A stretch of 64,000 nt of DNA from Xanthomonas bromi (GCF_900092025.1 NZ_FLTX01000006.1:21783-85782), one strand, 5' to 3'; shown: positions 16,395 through 25,081, counted from the stretch's first letter. Program-made: numbers and translations. The notes: a model not told the origin generated them from the sequence alone.

Positions 16395-17132
16395 CTAACT
16401 GAGCTGTCGGCCACCATCGACGTGCAGGGTATGCCCGGTAACGAAGCTGGCCTCGTCCAGCAACCAACGCACCGCTTCGGCAACTTCTTCCGGCGTACCG
16501 ATGCGCGCCAGTGGCGTGCGTGCGAGCAGCGCCTGCTTGGCCTCGGAGGGCTTGCCTTCTTCCGGCCACAGGATCGCCCCAGGTGCGACCGCGTTGACGC
16601 GCACGTGCGGCGCCAGTTCCAGCGCGAGCGAGCGGGTCAGCATGTCCAGCGCGCTCTTGGACGCGCCGTACAGCGGGTGGTTGCGCATGGGCTGCTGCGC
16701 GTGCAGATCGGTGAGGTTGACGATGGCGCCGCGGTGCTGGCGCAACTGTGCTGCGGCTGCCTGGGCGATGAAGAACGGCGCACGTGCATTCACCGCAAAC
16801 AATTCGTCCCATTGCGCTGCAGTGGCCTCGCCAATGGTGGTGGGGTAGAACGCCGAGGCGTTGTTGACCACGCCATCCAGGCGACCAAACGCGGCCAGGC
16901 AATCGGCCACCAATTGCGCAGGCGCGTCGGGCAGGCGCAGATCGGCGTGCAAGGCGTGGGCACTGCCGGCACGCTGTGCGCACAGCTCGGCCACGCGCGC
17001 GTCCAGCGCGTCGCCAGAGCGGTGTGCGTGCAAGGCCACGCAGTAGCCGGCGGCATGCAGCGTGGTGGCGATCTGCGCGCCGATGCGGCGGCCTGCGCCG
17101 GTGATCAACACCACCTTGGAACTGTCTGTCAT
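16395..17132 (-). CDS. Pteridine reductase (short-chain dehydrogenase, FolM/PTR1-like)
   Basis: 245 aa from the ATG at 17132; the longer upstream frame is antisense to the methyltransferase gene. The cofactor motif is TGAGRRIG: an SDR glycine motif with the Arg-Arg that characterises NADPH-dependent pteridine reductases. NNASAF, the catalytic YGASKSALDM (Tyr and Lys) and the closing GHTLHVDGGRQLS complete the SDR fold. The Tyr-x-x-x-Lys core is intact. Such enzymes reduce dihydro- or oxidised pterins to tetrahydro forms. It is adjacent to and convergent with folK. The start lies close to the divergent methyltransferase gene, so the promoter is shared. Confidence 0.88.
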   Translation of the reverse strand: MTDSSKVVLITGAGRRIGAQIATTLHAAGYCVALHAHRSGDALDARVAELCAQRAGSAHALHADLRLPDAPAQLVADCLAAFGRLDGVVNNASAFYPTTIGEATAAQWDELFAVNARAPFFIAQAAAAQLRQHRGAIVNLTDLHAQQPMRNHPLYGASKSALDMLTRSLALELAPHVRVNAVAPGAILWPEEGKPSEAKQALLARTPLARIGTPEEVAEAVRWLLDEASFVTGHTLHVDGGRQLS

Positions 17133-17199
17133 GGCGTACTCGCTCGGCGTTGCAAAGGGCTCGGCTATCCTGTGCATTGTCCCCGCAACCGGTGCCTGC

Positions 17200-18384
17200 A
17201 TGCACGCCGACCTTCCCACACCCGATCCGGACGCGCTGGCGCACAGCGACCGGCTGGCTGCGCATGTGCGCGCCGAAATCCAGGCCGCCGGCGGTGCGAT
17301 TGCGTTTTCGCGCTTCATGGAGCTGGCGCTGTATGCCCCCGGCCTGGGCTATTACAGCGCCGGTGCGAGCAAGTTCGGCGAGGCCGGGGATTTCGTCACC
17401 GCGCCGGAATTGGGGCCGCTGTTTGCAGCCACCGTCTCCGGCGCGTTGGCGCCGGTGTTGCAGCAGCTCGGGCCGCAGGCACGGGTGCTGGAAGTGGGCG
17501 GTGGTAGCGGCGCGTTTGCCGAAGTCACGCTCAAGCGGCTGTTGGAGCTGGACGCGCTGCCCGAGCGTTACGCGATCCTGGAGCCCAGCGCCGACCTGCG
17601 CGAGCGTCAGCGCGAGCGGCTGGGGCGCAGTCTGATTCCGCCGGTATTCGATCTGGTGGAGTGGCTGGATGCGCCGTTCCCTGACGATTGGGATGGCGTC
17701 CTGTTCGCGAACGAAGTCATCGATGCATTGCCCACGCCGCGCTTCGCACTGCGCAATGGCGAGGTGTACGAAGAAACCGTGGTGCTGGATGCGCAGCAGC
17801 AGTTCGCACGCGGCGAGCAACCGGCCGATGCGTTGCTCGGCGCGGCCGTGCGGCATCTTGAGCGCTATCTGAAGCAGCCGTTCGCCGATGGCTATCGCTC
17901 CGAGTTGCTGCCGCAGTTGCCGTACTGGATTCAGGCGGTGGCCGGCGGATTGAAGCGCGGTGCGATGTTGTTCGTCGACTACGGTTACCCGCGTGGCGAG
18001 TTCTATCGTGCGCAGCGCGAGGACGGCACCTTGCGTGCGTTCTATCGGCATCGCATGCATGAAGATCTGTATCGTTGGCCGGGTCTGCAGGATCTGACCG
18101 CATCGGTGGACTTCACCGCGTTGGCCGAGGCGGGCACCGGCGCAGGTTTCGAGTTGGCCGGTTATTGCACGCAGGCAAGCTTCTTGCTCGGTAACGGGCT
18201 GGATGCATTACTGGCACAGGCCGATACGCGCACCGATGAAGTGGGGCGGATGCGTCTGCGCGAACAGATCAAGCGGCTGACGCTGCCCAGCGAGATGGGC
18301 GAGCGCTTCCAGGTGATGGGCTTCTCGCGCGATGTCGACTTTGCACCTGCATTCCTTGCAGGCGATCTCACATGGCGGTTGTGA
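17200..18384 (+). CDS. SAM-dependent methyltransferase, MidA/NDUFAF7 family
   Basis: 394 aa from the ATG at 17200 (MHADLPTPDPDALAH). Family motifs are FSRFMELALYAPGLGYYSAG, the FVTAPELGPLFAA segment, the AdoMet-binding VLEVGGGSGAFA at about 88-99, LFANEVIDALPTPRF, and MLFVDYGYPRGEFY. In mitochondria the homologue NDUFAF7 methylates an arginine of a complex I subunit. The bacterial role is less clear but is presumably protein arginine methylation (inference). The stop overlaps the start of the VanZ-like gene by 13 bp. Confidence 0.88.
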   Translation: MHADLPTPDPDALAHSDRLAAHVRAEIQAAGGAIAFSRFMELALYAPGLGYYSAGASKFGEAGDFVTAPELGPLFAATVSGALAPVLQQLGPQARVLEVGGGSGAFAEVTLKRLLELDALPERYAILEPSADLRERQRERLGRSLIPPVFDLVEWLDAPFPDDWDGVLFANEVIDALPTPRFALRNGEVYEETVVLDAQQQFARGEQPADALLGAAVRHLERYLKQPFADGYRSELLPQLPYWIQAVAGGLKRGAMLFVDYGYPRGEFYRAQREDGTLRAFYRHRMHEDLYRWPGLQDLTASVDFTALAEAGTGAGFELAGYCTQASFLLGNGLDALLAQADTRTDEVGRMRLREQIKRLTLPSEMGERFQVMGFSRDVDFAPAFLAGDLTWRL

Positions 18385-18785
18385 CGTCGGCGCTACGGCC
18401 GTTTCATCGGCCGCGGTTGTGGGTGGGCTTGTGGATCGCTGCGATCGTCGTGGTGATCGCGGTCTGCCTGGGGCCGCCGCCGGAGATTCCGGAGCTGCCG
18501 GATAACAGCGACAAGGGCGAGCACTTTTTGACCTTTGCGCTGTTGTGCTGGGGCGCGGTGCAGTTGTTTGCTCGCCGTCGCGCGCAGCTCGTTGCGGCCA
18601 TCGGCCTGGTGGGGTTGGGGATCGGCATCGAAATCGCGCAAGGCGCACTGACGACCAATCGAAGCGCCGACCCCTACGACGCGCTGGCCGACACGCTGGG
18701 CATCCTGGCCGGTTTATGCCTGGCCTGGACGCCGCTGCGCTTTGTGATGTTGCGGATCGATCAGCGCCTGTTTGCGCGGCGTTGA
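18372..18785 (+). CDS. VanZ-like integral membrane protein
   Basis: 137 aa with about four hydrophobic helices (LWVGLWIAAIVVVIAVCLG, EHFLTFALLCWGAVQLF, LVAAIGLVGLGIGIEIAQGAL, LADTLGILAGLCLAW). The pattern DKGEHFLTFALL ... GIEIAQ ... DPYDALADTLGILAG matches the VanZ family, whose conserved Asp/Glu/His lie in and near the membrane. VanZ homologues are linked to glycopeptide tolerance, but most have no proven function. It overlaps the upstream methyltransferase and is probably cotranscribed. Confidence 0.82.
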   Translation: MAVVTSALRPFHRPRLWVGLWIAAIVVVIAVCLGPPPEIPELPDNSDKGEHFLTFALLCWGAVQLFARRRAQLVAAIGLVGLGIGIEIAQGALTTNRSADPYDALADTLGILAGLCLAWTPLRFVMLRIDQRLFARR

Positions 18786-19025
18786 GTGCGCCGCGTTGGT
18801 GTGCCTGGCGTGGATGCCTGCACGCGTTGAGCCGGATCGCTAGCAATCCCGGTCCGTTGCTGGCGGTGTGACCGCAACAGTGACGTGGCAACGATCAGCG
18901 GACGTCGCCACCAGGCTCACCGCATATTCGGTGCGTTGTCTGCATGCCATGGCACGTGCCGCAGCATTCCGCGCGCAGGTGGCCGTTGCCGCGCGCGCGC
19001 GGGCCGGTCAACCGATCCGGTCGCG

Positions 19026-21071
19026 TCACAGCTTCATGTTCAGACCGATGTAGAGCTGGCGCCCGGCCGCCGGCGAAAACATCGGTTGTGCCTGCGACCA
19101 GAAAAAGCTGTCGTACCAGGCATAGGCGTAGTCGCGGCCGGTGGCATTGCGAACCTGAAGGTCTACGCTCCAGGCGGGGTTGAGGGTGTATCTGGCGGTG
19201 AGGTCCAGCGTCGCAAAACCGCCGTACTTGCCTGCCTGGTTGCGCTCTTCCAGGTAGTAATCGCCCTGGGCGCGTCCCTGCAGCCCAAGTTGCAGGGCAT
19301 CGGTTGCGCGATAGTCCAGGCCGATGTTGCTGATGTAGCGCGGCGTTGCAGCCACTTCGTTGCCTTGCAGCGACACACTGGCATCGCGGTCGTCGCGGGC
19401 GATCTTGGCTTCCTGATAGGCATGCGACGCCCACAGCGTCCAGTTGTCGCCCAGCTGCGCGCTGATCTGCGCGTCCACGCCGCGACGGCGGGTCTTGCCC
19501 AGGGTGACGGTGGTAGCGGTAGCCGGCATGTTGGAGACCTCGTTTTCGGCATCCTGCTGCCACACCGCGATGCGCGCCTGGCTGCCTGCAAACGGGCTGA
19601 ATTTCATGCCCAACTCCATGCCGGTGTTGGTGGACGGGCGCACCTCGGCCTGGCCGGCGGTCAGATAGGCCGGTGCGGTGGAGCCGGTCAGCACCTGGAA
19701 GGTGCGGCCCCAGTTGGCATACAGGTTGGTCGTCGGGCTAAACGCGTAGACCAGGCTGAGCTTGGGTTGCCCGATGGTGCCGTAGCGCTGCAGCGGTGCG
19801 CGCACGCCGCCCGGCAACTGGGTGTCGCCATCGAAGCGATCCACGCGGTAGGCCGGGACGATCTTCAGCGCGTCGATCGGCTGGTAGATCGCCTGCACGT
19901 AGGCGCCCCAGTTGTCGAAGGTGTGGCGGTCGTCGTTCTGGACACGCGCCGGGGTGGCGTTGAAATCGGTGGGCTCGGCATAGCTGAAGCGCTCGCGCCT
20001 GTAAGCGTTGTCTTGATGTTCGTAATTGACGCCGCCTTCCAGGGTAAGGGTGTCGTTGGTGCGCCAGGTCAGTGTGTTGAGCATGCCGACCTGCGACTCG
20101 TCCCACATCCGGCGCTGGCGCGGTGCATTGCCGGTGGGCAGGTCGCTGAAGGTCACCCGACGGTCGTCGGCGTAGCTGTTGTAGTACAGCTTGGTCCCCA
20201 GGAACAGGCCTTCGGCCAGCTTCACGTCCATATGCACGCCGAGTTGGCGCATGTCGCGGTCGTCGCCATCGTTGCGATTGCGCAGGTCAGAGGCGCGGCG
20301 GTCGGCCTGCATCTCCGCGGCGGTCATGAAGCCGGGTTCATCGGCCTGGTTGTGGTACAGGCGTGCGGTCAGGCCGATGCGCATGCCGTCATCGAGATTG
20401 CCGTAGAACCACTTGCCGCCCAACGCATATTTGCTGGAGCGATCGTGGTCGCGATACCCGTCCGATGCCTGGACGCCCACGAAGTAGTTCTGTGCGAAGC
20501 CATCGCGTTCGCGCCCCACGGCGATCTGTGCGCCGCGGGTGTTGAAGCTGCCGTAGGCCATGCGCGCGTCGGTGTAGTTGCCGCCCTGGCGAGTGCCGAA
20601 GTTGATGTTTCCGCCGATGTTGTGCAGCCCGTAGCGTGGGTCGTTGGTGCCGCGCACCACTTCGATGTAGCTGATTTCCAGCGGAAACAGCATGTCGATG
20701 AAACGCTGGTTGCCGCTGTTGACGTTGCTGGGAATGCCGTCGATCAGCGTCTTGATCGCATTCAGATAGCCTTCGCCATTGAATGCGCGGAAGCTGACCT
20801 TGCCGGACTCGGCGCCCTGGCGGGTCTCGGTGAGCTGGATGCCCGGCATCTGTCCGAGCAGTTCCCAGCTGTAGGAGACGTTCTTGTCTGCGATCTGGTC
20901 GGCGCCGAGCACATCCACCGAGGTCAACACCTGGTGGGCGGTGAGCTGGCCTTCGCCATGCTGGTGAACATCGACCTTGCCGAGCGTCAGCGCCGAATCC
21001 GACGACTGCGCGCGCGCTTCGGGGGCAAGCAGGGTAGCGACGACAGCCGCTGCGAGAAGGTGGGTTTTCAT
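19026..21071 (-). CDS. TonB-dependent outer-membrane receptor, probably metal-related
   Basis: 681 aa. A signal peptide (MKTHLLAAAVVATLLAPEARAQ) is followed by a plug domain (VDVLGADQIADKNVSYSWELL ... YIEVVRGTNDPRYGLHNIGGNINF) and a beta-barrel ending in GLNMKL, the aromatic/hydrophobic C-terminus expected for Bam insertion. The size is that of siderophore or metal receptors and smaller than the 900-residue glycan receptors elsewhere in the window. The N-terminal HQHGEGQLTAH stretch is His-containing. The promoter carries an AT-rich Zur-box-like sequence over an extended -10, which suggests control by zinc and possibly a zinc-chelate substrate (inference). A siderophore role cannot be excluded. 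Confidence 0.9.
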   Translation of the reverse strand: MKTHLLAAAVVATLLAPEARAQSSDSALTLGKVDVHQHGEGQLTAHQVLTSVDVLGADQIADKNVSYSWELLGQMPGIQLTETRQGAESGKVSFRAFNGEGYLNAIKTLIDGIPSNVNSGNQRFIDMLFPLEISYIEVVRGTNDPRYGLHNIGGNINFGTRQGGNYTDARMAYGSFNTRGAQIAVGRERDGFAQNYFVGVQASDGYRDHDRSSKYALGGKWFYGNLDDGMRIGLTARLYHNQADEPGFMTAAEMQADRRASDLRNRNDGDDRDMRQLGVHMDVKLAEGLFLGTKLYYNSYADDRRVTFSDLPTGNAPRQRRMWDESQVGMLNTLTWRTNDTLTLEGGVNYEHQDNAYRRERFSYAEPTDFNATPARVQNDDRHTFDNWGAYVQAIYQPIDALKIVPAYRVDRFDGDTQLPGGVRAPLQRYGTIGQPKLSLVYAFSPTTNLYANWGRTFQVLTGSTAPAYLTAGQAEVRPSTNTGMELGMKFSPFAGSQARIAVWQQDAENEVSNMPATATTVTLGKTRRRGVDAQISAQLGDNWTLWASHAYQEAKIARDDRDASVSLQGNEVAATPRYISNIGLDYRATDALQLGLQGRAQGDYYLEERNQAGKYGGFATLDLTARYTLNPAWSVDLQVRNATGRDYAYAWYDSFFWSQAQPMFSPAAGRQLYIGLNMKL

Positions 21072-21396
21072 GGATCGGACAGCACCAATGCGAAGTGGCG
21101 AGGCTGACCAGCGAATGTGTCAGTGATTGCAATATTATAACATAAATGGCATGTGTCCGATCAGGCGTCCCTGCGTATTCTCGGGAGCATCGCCTGGACG
21201 GAAGGGCTCCGCAGCACAGCGCATCGCGCCGATGCGTGGCCGGTGGCTGGAACTGATCTGCGCTTGCTGGAAGATGTCGCGTGGGTGACGCGATCGGGCG
21301 CCTGGACGAAGGTGCCGCCTCCCGGGAAAGCATGATGATGCGTTCGCGCCGACGGCACGCCATTGGCCGTTGTTTGCGACGTGCTTGTCGCCGCGC
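21072..21396. other. Interval between receptor and oxygenase genes
   Basis: About 325 bp containing the receptor promoter (21124-21146). I see no gene in the rest. Confidence 0.6.
21124..21146 (-). promoter_or_regulatory. Extended -10 promoter overlapped by a Zur-box-like site
   Basis: On the minus strand, TGTTATAAT forms an extended -10 (TATAAT at 21139-21134) about 65 bp upstream of the receptor ATG. No good -35 is present. The surrounding 23 bases match the proteobacterial Zur consensus at about 15 of 23 positions, including the uninterrupted core TGTTATAATAT. Repressor binding here would block RNA polymerase. Fur-like regulation is the alternative reading. Confidence 0.5.
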
Positions 21397-22044
21397 TCAG
21401 CCGGACATGCGCACCGGGCGTTCGCGCAGCCACTTGGTGGCGACCCACTTTTCCCCAGCCAGGATCGGTGCGCCGGCGTGCAGGCTACGCGTCATCGGGT
21501 GTGGCCGGTCGTAGCTGAAAAACACCGCGTTGCCTTTGACCGCCGCAACATCCAGATGCTCGTCCGGAAAACGCGTGGCGCCGCCACGTTCGGGCGTGTT
21601 GAGGTACATCGCCAGTGAGGCGACGCGTTGGCCGCCGGCCTGCAACAACATCGGTGTGCCGGCCGCGTCCGGGTCGAAGTAATCGTAATGCGGCTGATAT
21701 TGCCCACCGGTGGCGTAACGCAGCACTTGCAGGCCTTCGCCGTGATCGACCGGCCAGTCGAGCAAACGTGCGATACGCGCCTCGATACGTTCGCACAGCG
21801 CATCCTGGCCAACGCGCAGACACATGCTGTCGCTGGTGCGCGCTGCATGCACCACATGCGCGCCATTGGCATTGTCCACGGTGCGCGAGCGCGCCAGGCG
21901 CGGCTGGGCCAAGGCGATCAACCCATCGCATTCGTCGTCGGAAAGAAAACCGCCCAGCACCACCACGCGTGGCAGCGTCAGGCCGGTCTGGCGCCGGGCG
22001 ATGTGCTGACCCAGATCAACGGCCGCACGCTCGATGCAGAACAC
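21397..22044 (-). CDS. 2-oxoglutarate/Fe(II) oxygenase (prolyl 4-hydroxylase type), N-terminus probably lost
   Basis: The catalytic double-stranded beta-helix is complete: PRVVVLGGFLSDDECDGLI, then QYQPHYDYFDPD with the His-x-Asp iron ligands, ERGGATRFPD, and SLHAG followed by GEKWVATKWLRERP with the distal His and the Lys that binds 2-oxoglutarate. These enzymes hydroxylate prolines or other residues using 2-oxoglutarate and oxygen. No convincing start exists. The GTG at 22044 is used here, and an ATG at 22197 is also in frame. The sequence upstream of PRVVV (about 21975 onward) is antisense to type II secretion gene remnants, so the natural N-terminal region seems to have been removed by a deletion. 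Expression is uncertain. Confidence 0.65.
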   Translation of the reverse strand: MFCIERAAVDLGQHIARRQTGLTLPRVVVLGGFLSDDECDGLIALAQPRLARSRTVDNANGAHVVHAARTSDSMCLRVGQDALCERIEARIARLLDWPVDHGEGLQVLRYATGGQYQPHYDYFDPDAAGTPMLLQAGGQRVASLAMYLNTPERGGATRFPDEHLDVAAVKGNAVFFSYDRPHPMTRSLHAGAPILAGEKWVATKWLRERPVRMSG

Positions 22045-22122
22045 CTGCGCGTGCTGCCGGGCGGGGTGGTGGCGGTGATCGTGCTGTCGATCCTGCAATT
22101 CAACACCCTCGCGCTTGGTTGA
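21979..22122 (+). pseudogene. Remnant of type II secretion genes (GspC PDZ-like fused to GspF tail-like)
   Basis: The + frame reads AGLAPGDVLTQINGRTLD, a canonical PDZ-type sequence as at the C-terminus of GspC. It runs directly into GGVVAVIVLSILQFNTLALG and a stop at 22120-22122, resembling the last transmembrane helix and tail of GspF. It stands immediately before gspG, where gspF ends in intact Xcs clusters. No start or full domain remains. I read this as the scar of deletions that removed gspC (5' part), gspD, gspE and most of gspF. Confidence 0.55.
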
Positions 22123-22149
22123 GCGCGACCGCTTATCTCGGAGATCGTC

Positions 22150-22614
22150 ATGCAGTCCATCCACCCCCGCGCAGGTGTCGGCGCGCTCACGGCACATCGC
22201 CTCGCACGTGGCTTCACCCTGGTCGAACTCATGGTGGTCATCGTCATCATCGGCCTGCTTGCCACCGTGGTCATGATCAATGTGATGCCCAGCCAGGACC
22301 GGGCGATGGTCGAAAAAGCGCGCGCCGATGTGGCGGTACTGGAGCAGGCGCTGGAAACCTATCGGCTGGACAACCTGAGCTACCCGAGTACCGAGCAAGG
22401 CCTGCAAGCCTTGCTCAACCCGCCGAGCGGACTGACGCGACCGGAGCGCTATCGGCAGGGCGGCTATATCCGCCGGCTGCCGGAAGATCCATGGGGCCAT
22501 GCCTACCAGTACCGGCGCCCGGGCCGCAATGGCGGCTTCGACGTGTACTCGTTCGGCGCAGACGGTGCTGAAGGCGGCGATGCCGACAATGCCGATATCG
22601 GCAACTGGCGCTGA
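22150..22614 (+). CDS. gspG: Type II secretion major pseudopilin GspG (XcsG)
   Basis: 154 aa. A class III signal peptide HRLARGFTLVELMVVIVIIG is processed after the Gly by prepilin peptidase, leaving Phe-Thr-Leu-Val-Glu with the essential Glu5. The C-terminal part contains YRLDNLSYPSTEQGLQALL and the conserved DPWGHAYQY, with the Asp-rich calcium-site region GADGAEGGDADNADIGNW. It is the main pseudopilus subunit. First intact gene of the surviving Xcs block (G to N). Confidence 0.93.
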   Translation: MQSIHPRAGVGALTAHRLARGFTLVELMVVIVIIGLLATVVMINVMPSQDRAMVEKARADVAVLEQALETYRLDNLSYPSTEQGLQALLNPPSGLTRPERYRQGGYIRRLPEDPWGHAYQYRRPGRNGGFDVYSFGADGAEGGDADNADIGNWR

Positions 22615-22659
22615 GTGCTGGCAGTGTCTGCAGGTTCTGCCACCGCACAGCAATCGCTC

Positions 22660-23130
22660 ATGTGGACGCACATAGCGGCACGACGTGCGCGTGGCTTCAC
22701 CCTGCTCGAAGTGCTGGCTGTGCTGGTGATTACCGCGCTCGCCGGCATGCTGGTGGTGATGACCTTGCCGGAGACACGGCGCGATCTGCACGATCATGCC
22801 GACTCGCTGGCGAGTGCGCTGATGCATGCCCGCGATGAGGCGATGATGAGTTTGCGCATGGTGGAGGTGAGCATCGATGCCGGCGGCTATGCGTCCCGTC
22901 GTCAGGCGCAGCAGCGGTGGAGTGCGTTGGACGAACCGCCATTCGCCGCCATGCGCTGGCCGGAGGGCATTCAGGCACAGCTGCCCGCGGGCAGCAAGCA
23001 GCTGAGCGTGCGCTTCGACCCCACTGGCGCGGCCACGCCGCAACGCATCGCGTTGGGGGATGGCCGGCAGCAGATGCAGGTGGTGGTGGATGCCAACGGC
23101 GTGGTGCAGGTCGATGCGCCATCTCGCTAA
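22660..23130 (+). CDS. gspH: Type II secretion minor pseudopilin GspH (XcsH)
   Basis: 156 aa from the ATG at 22660; a GTG at 22615 is possible. The prepilin motif ARGFTLLEVLAVLVITALAG places Glu at +5. The rest has the pattern TLPETRRDLHDHADSLASAL and MHARDEAM of GspH/FimT pseudopilins, with a C-terminal beta-rich part (VVVDANGVVQV). It is one of the pseudopilus tip or assembly subunits. Its end overlaps gspI. Confidence 0.88.
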   Translation: MWTHIAARRARGFTLLEVLAVLVITALAGMLVVMTLPETRRDLHDHADSLASALMHARDEAMMSLRMVEVSIDAGGYASRRQAQQRWSALDEPPFAAMRWPEGIQAQLPAGSKQLSVRFDPTGAATPQRIALGDGRQQMQVVVDANGVVQVDAPSR

Positions 23131-23494
23131 TGCAAGCACAGCGGGCGGATTCTCGCTGCTCGAACTGATGGTCGCGCTGGCGATCTTCGGCATGGCCGTG
23201 GTCGGCCTATTGAACCTGTCCGGTGAAAGCACCCGCACTGCGGTGGTGCTGGCAGAGCGCGCCTTGGCCACGGTGGTGGCGGAAAATCAGGCGATCGAGG
23301 CGACACTGGCGCCAGCGTCCGCCGTGCGCGCGCCTGCGAACGGGCAAGTGGAGCTCGGCGGACGCAGCTGGGAGTGGCAACGTCAGTCGATGCCAGCGGG
23401 CGCTGCAGGCCTGTTGCGGATCGAGGTGCGCGTGCGTGCCGCAGGCCAGGCGCAGGAAGTTGCCAGCCTCAGCGTGTTGCGGAGTGCCGAATGA
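23114..23494 (+). CDS. gspI: Type II secretion minor pseudopilin GspI (XcsI)
   Basis: 126 aa. The ATG at 23114 lies 17 bp inside gspH. The motif GGFSLLELMVALAIFGMAVVG is the prepilin leader and membrane helix with Glu5. The following AERALATVVAENQAIEATL and GGRSWEWQRQ are GspI-like. In the family, GspI, J and K form the pseudopilus tip. Confidence 0.88.
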   Translation: MRHLANASTAGGFSLLELMVALAIFGMAVVGLLNLSGESTRTAVVLAERALATVVAENQAIEATLAPASAVRAPANGQVELGGRSWEWQRQSMPAGAAGLLRIEVRVRAAGQAQEVASLSVLRSAE

Positions 23495-24092
23495 TCCGCA
23501 GCAGCGCACGCGCGGCTTCACCTTGATCGAACTGCTGGTGGCCTTGGCGGTGTTCGCGCTGGTCGCCGCAGCCGCGGTGGCGGTGATGCGGCAGAGCATC
23601 GATCAGCGCGATGCCGTGCGCGCGCGGCTGCAACAGATCCGCGACTTTCAGCTTGCCCATGGTCTGCTGCGCAGCGACCTGCAGCAGGCTGCGGTGCGGC
23701 GCACCCGCAACGACGACGGCAGCGCCGCACGCAGCGCATTTATCGCGAGTGCGCCCGGTACGCATGGGCCGTTGTTTGGATTCGTGCGGCGTGGCTGGAG
23801 CAACCCGGACCAGGCGCCGCGTGCATCGCTGCAATACGTGGAATACCGCGTGGTGGAGGGACGGCTGGAGCGCAGTGCACGCTCCGCGCTCGACGGCGCG
23901 GCAGCCGGCACGCCGCAAGTGCTGTTGCGCGGTGTGCGCTCGGCGGTGATGGCATTCCATTACCGCACGCAATGGAGCGATGGCTGCAGCGGCGGTCTGG
24001 AAGCATTGCCGGATGCCGTCGCGTTGGAGCTGGAGCTGGAACACTGGGGACGCGTGCGCCAGCTATTCCTGCTGCCGGAGGGGCGCACGTGA
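23484..24092 (+). CDS. gspJ: Type II secretion minor pseudopilin GspJ (XcsJ), start uncertain
   Basis: 202 aa if the GTG at 23484 is used. The prepilin motif TRGFTLIELLVALAVFALVAA and the downstream ARLQQIRDFQLAHGLLRSDLQQ and MAFHYRTQWSDG are typical of GspJ. An ATG at 23491, overlapping the gspI stop in the usual way, is out of frame and ends after 11 codons. Its peptide MIRSSARA would join the family sequence if one CG were missing from the short CG run just after it. Either the GTG is used or the gene has suffered a 2-bp slippage. Confidence 0.75.
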   Translation: MPNDPQQRTRGFTLIELLVALAVFALVAAAAVAVMRQSIDQRDAVRARLQQIRDFQLAHGLLRSDLQQAAVRRTRNDDGSAARSAFIASAPGTHGPLFGFVRRGWSNPDQAPRASLQYVEYRVVEGRLERSARSALDGAAAGTPQVLLRGVRSAVMAFHYRTQWSDGCSGGLEALPDAVALELELEHWGRVRQLFLLPEGRT

Positions 24093-25081
24093 GGGCGCTG
24101 CATGCACCTGCCGGGCAACGCGGCGTCGCCTTGCTGACGGTGTTGCTGCTGGTTGCCGTCATGACCTTGCTGATGGCTGACGTGCTGGAGGATTTGCGCT
24201 TTGGCCTGCGCCGTAGCGGCAATGGCGAGGCGATGACGCAGGCGCAGTGGTACGCGCTGGGCAGCGAGGCGGTCGCACGGCAACGGTTGCAGGCCTTGGC
24301 CAAGCGCGACCCGCTGCGCACCACGCTGGACGGCGGCTGGAACGACCAACCGATCCGTTTTCCGCTGGACCACGGGGCCGTGAGCGTGCGTCTGCGCGAT
24401 CGCGGCGGCTGCTTCAACCCCAATAGCGTGGTTGTCGGTGCGCCCGAACAATGGCAGCGCAGCGATGAGGGCGCACGTCAATATCGCGCGTTGTTGGACG
24501 TGCTCGGCATCGTCCCGCAACAGGCGCAGGCATTGACCGCTGCATTGGTGGACTGGATCGACAGCGACACACAGCCGGGCACGCAAGGCGCCGAAGACGA
24601 CCGCTATCTGCAGGCCGCCGTGCCGCTGCGCACCGGTGCCACCTTGTTGGCAGGCGTCAGCGAACTGCGCGCCATCGTCGGCTACACGCCGCAACTGATC
24701 GCGCAACTGCAGCCGTATGTCTGTGCATTGCCGGAAGGGCGCTTGTCGCCGATCAACGTCAACGCGCTGCGCCCGGAGGATGCGCCGGTGCTGGTGGCGT
24801 TGACCGACGGTGCACTGGAGTTGCCGGCCGCGCGACGCGTTATCGCAGCACGACCGGCCGGAGGATGGCGCGACGTCAGGATGTTTCTGAGCCAGCCGGC
24901 GTTGCTGCAGGCCGAGTTGTCCAATGCAGTCCTGGAACAGCTCGAACTACGCACCCGCTATTTTTCTCTCTACAGCCAGGTCGACCACGCCGGCGCGCAG
25001 GTCATGCTGGATGCCTTGCTGCAGCAGGATCCTTCGGGACGTGTGCGGCTGGTGGCGCGCCAATGGAGTTCTGACCAATGA
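24089..25081 (+). CDS. gspK: Type II secretion minor pseudopilin GspK (XcsK)
   Basis: 330 aa from a GTG at 24089 that overlaps the gspJ stop (GTGA). The N-terminus RGVALLTVLLLVAVMTLLMAD is a GspK prepilin helix, which naturally lacks the canonical FTLxE. The large soluble region includes RDRGGCFNPNSVV, ALVDWIDSDTQPGTQGAEDDRYL and LSPINVNALRPEDAPVLVAL, diagnostic for GspK. It caps the pseudopilus tip. The stop overlaps the gspL ATG. Confidence 0.92.
   Translation: MRALHAPAGQRGVALLTVLLLVAVMTLLMADVLEDLRFGLRRSGNGEAMTQAQWYALGSEAVARQRLQALAKRDPLRTTLDGGWNDQPIRFPLDHGAVSVRLRDRGGCFNPNSVVVGAPEQWQRSDEGARQYRALLDVLGIVPQQAQALTAALVDWIDSDTQPGTQGAEDDRYLQAAVPLRTGATLLAGVSELRAIVGYTPQLIAQLQPYVCALPEGRLSPINVNALRPEDAPVLVALTDGALELPAARRVIAARPAGGWRDVRMFLSQPALLQAELSNAVLEQLELRTRYFSLYSQVDHAGAQVMLDALLQQDPSGRVRLVARQWSSDQ

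Noticed and set aside
18885..21107. 740-codon plus-strand frame
   Set aside because: It is the shadow of the TonB receptor on the opposite strand.
22198..23271. Extension of the oxygenase frame across gspG and gspH
   Set aside because: Antisense to real pseudopilin genes with clear prepilin motifs; not protein-like.
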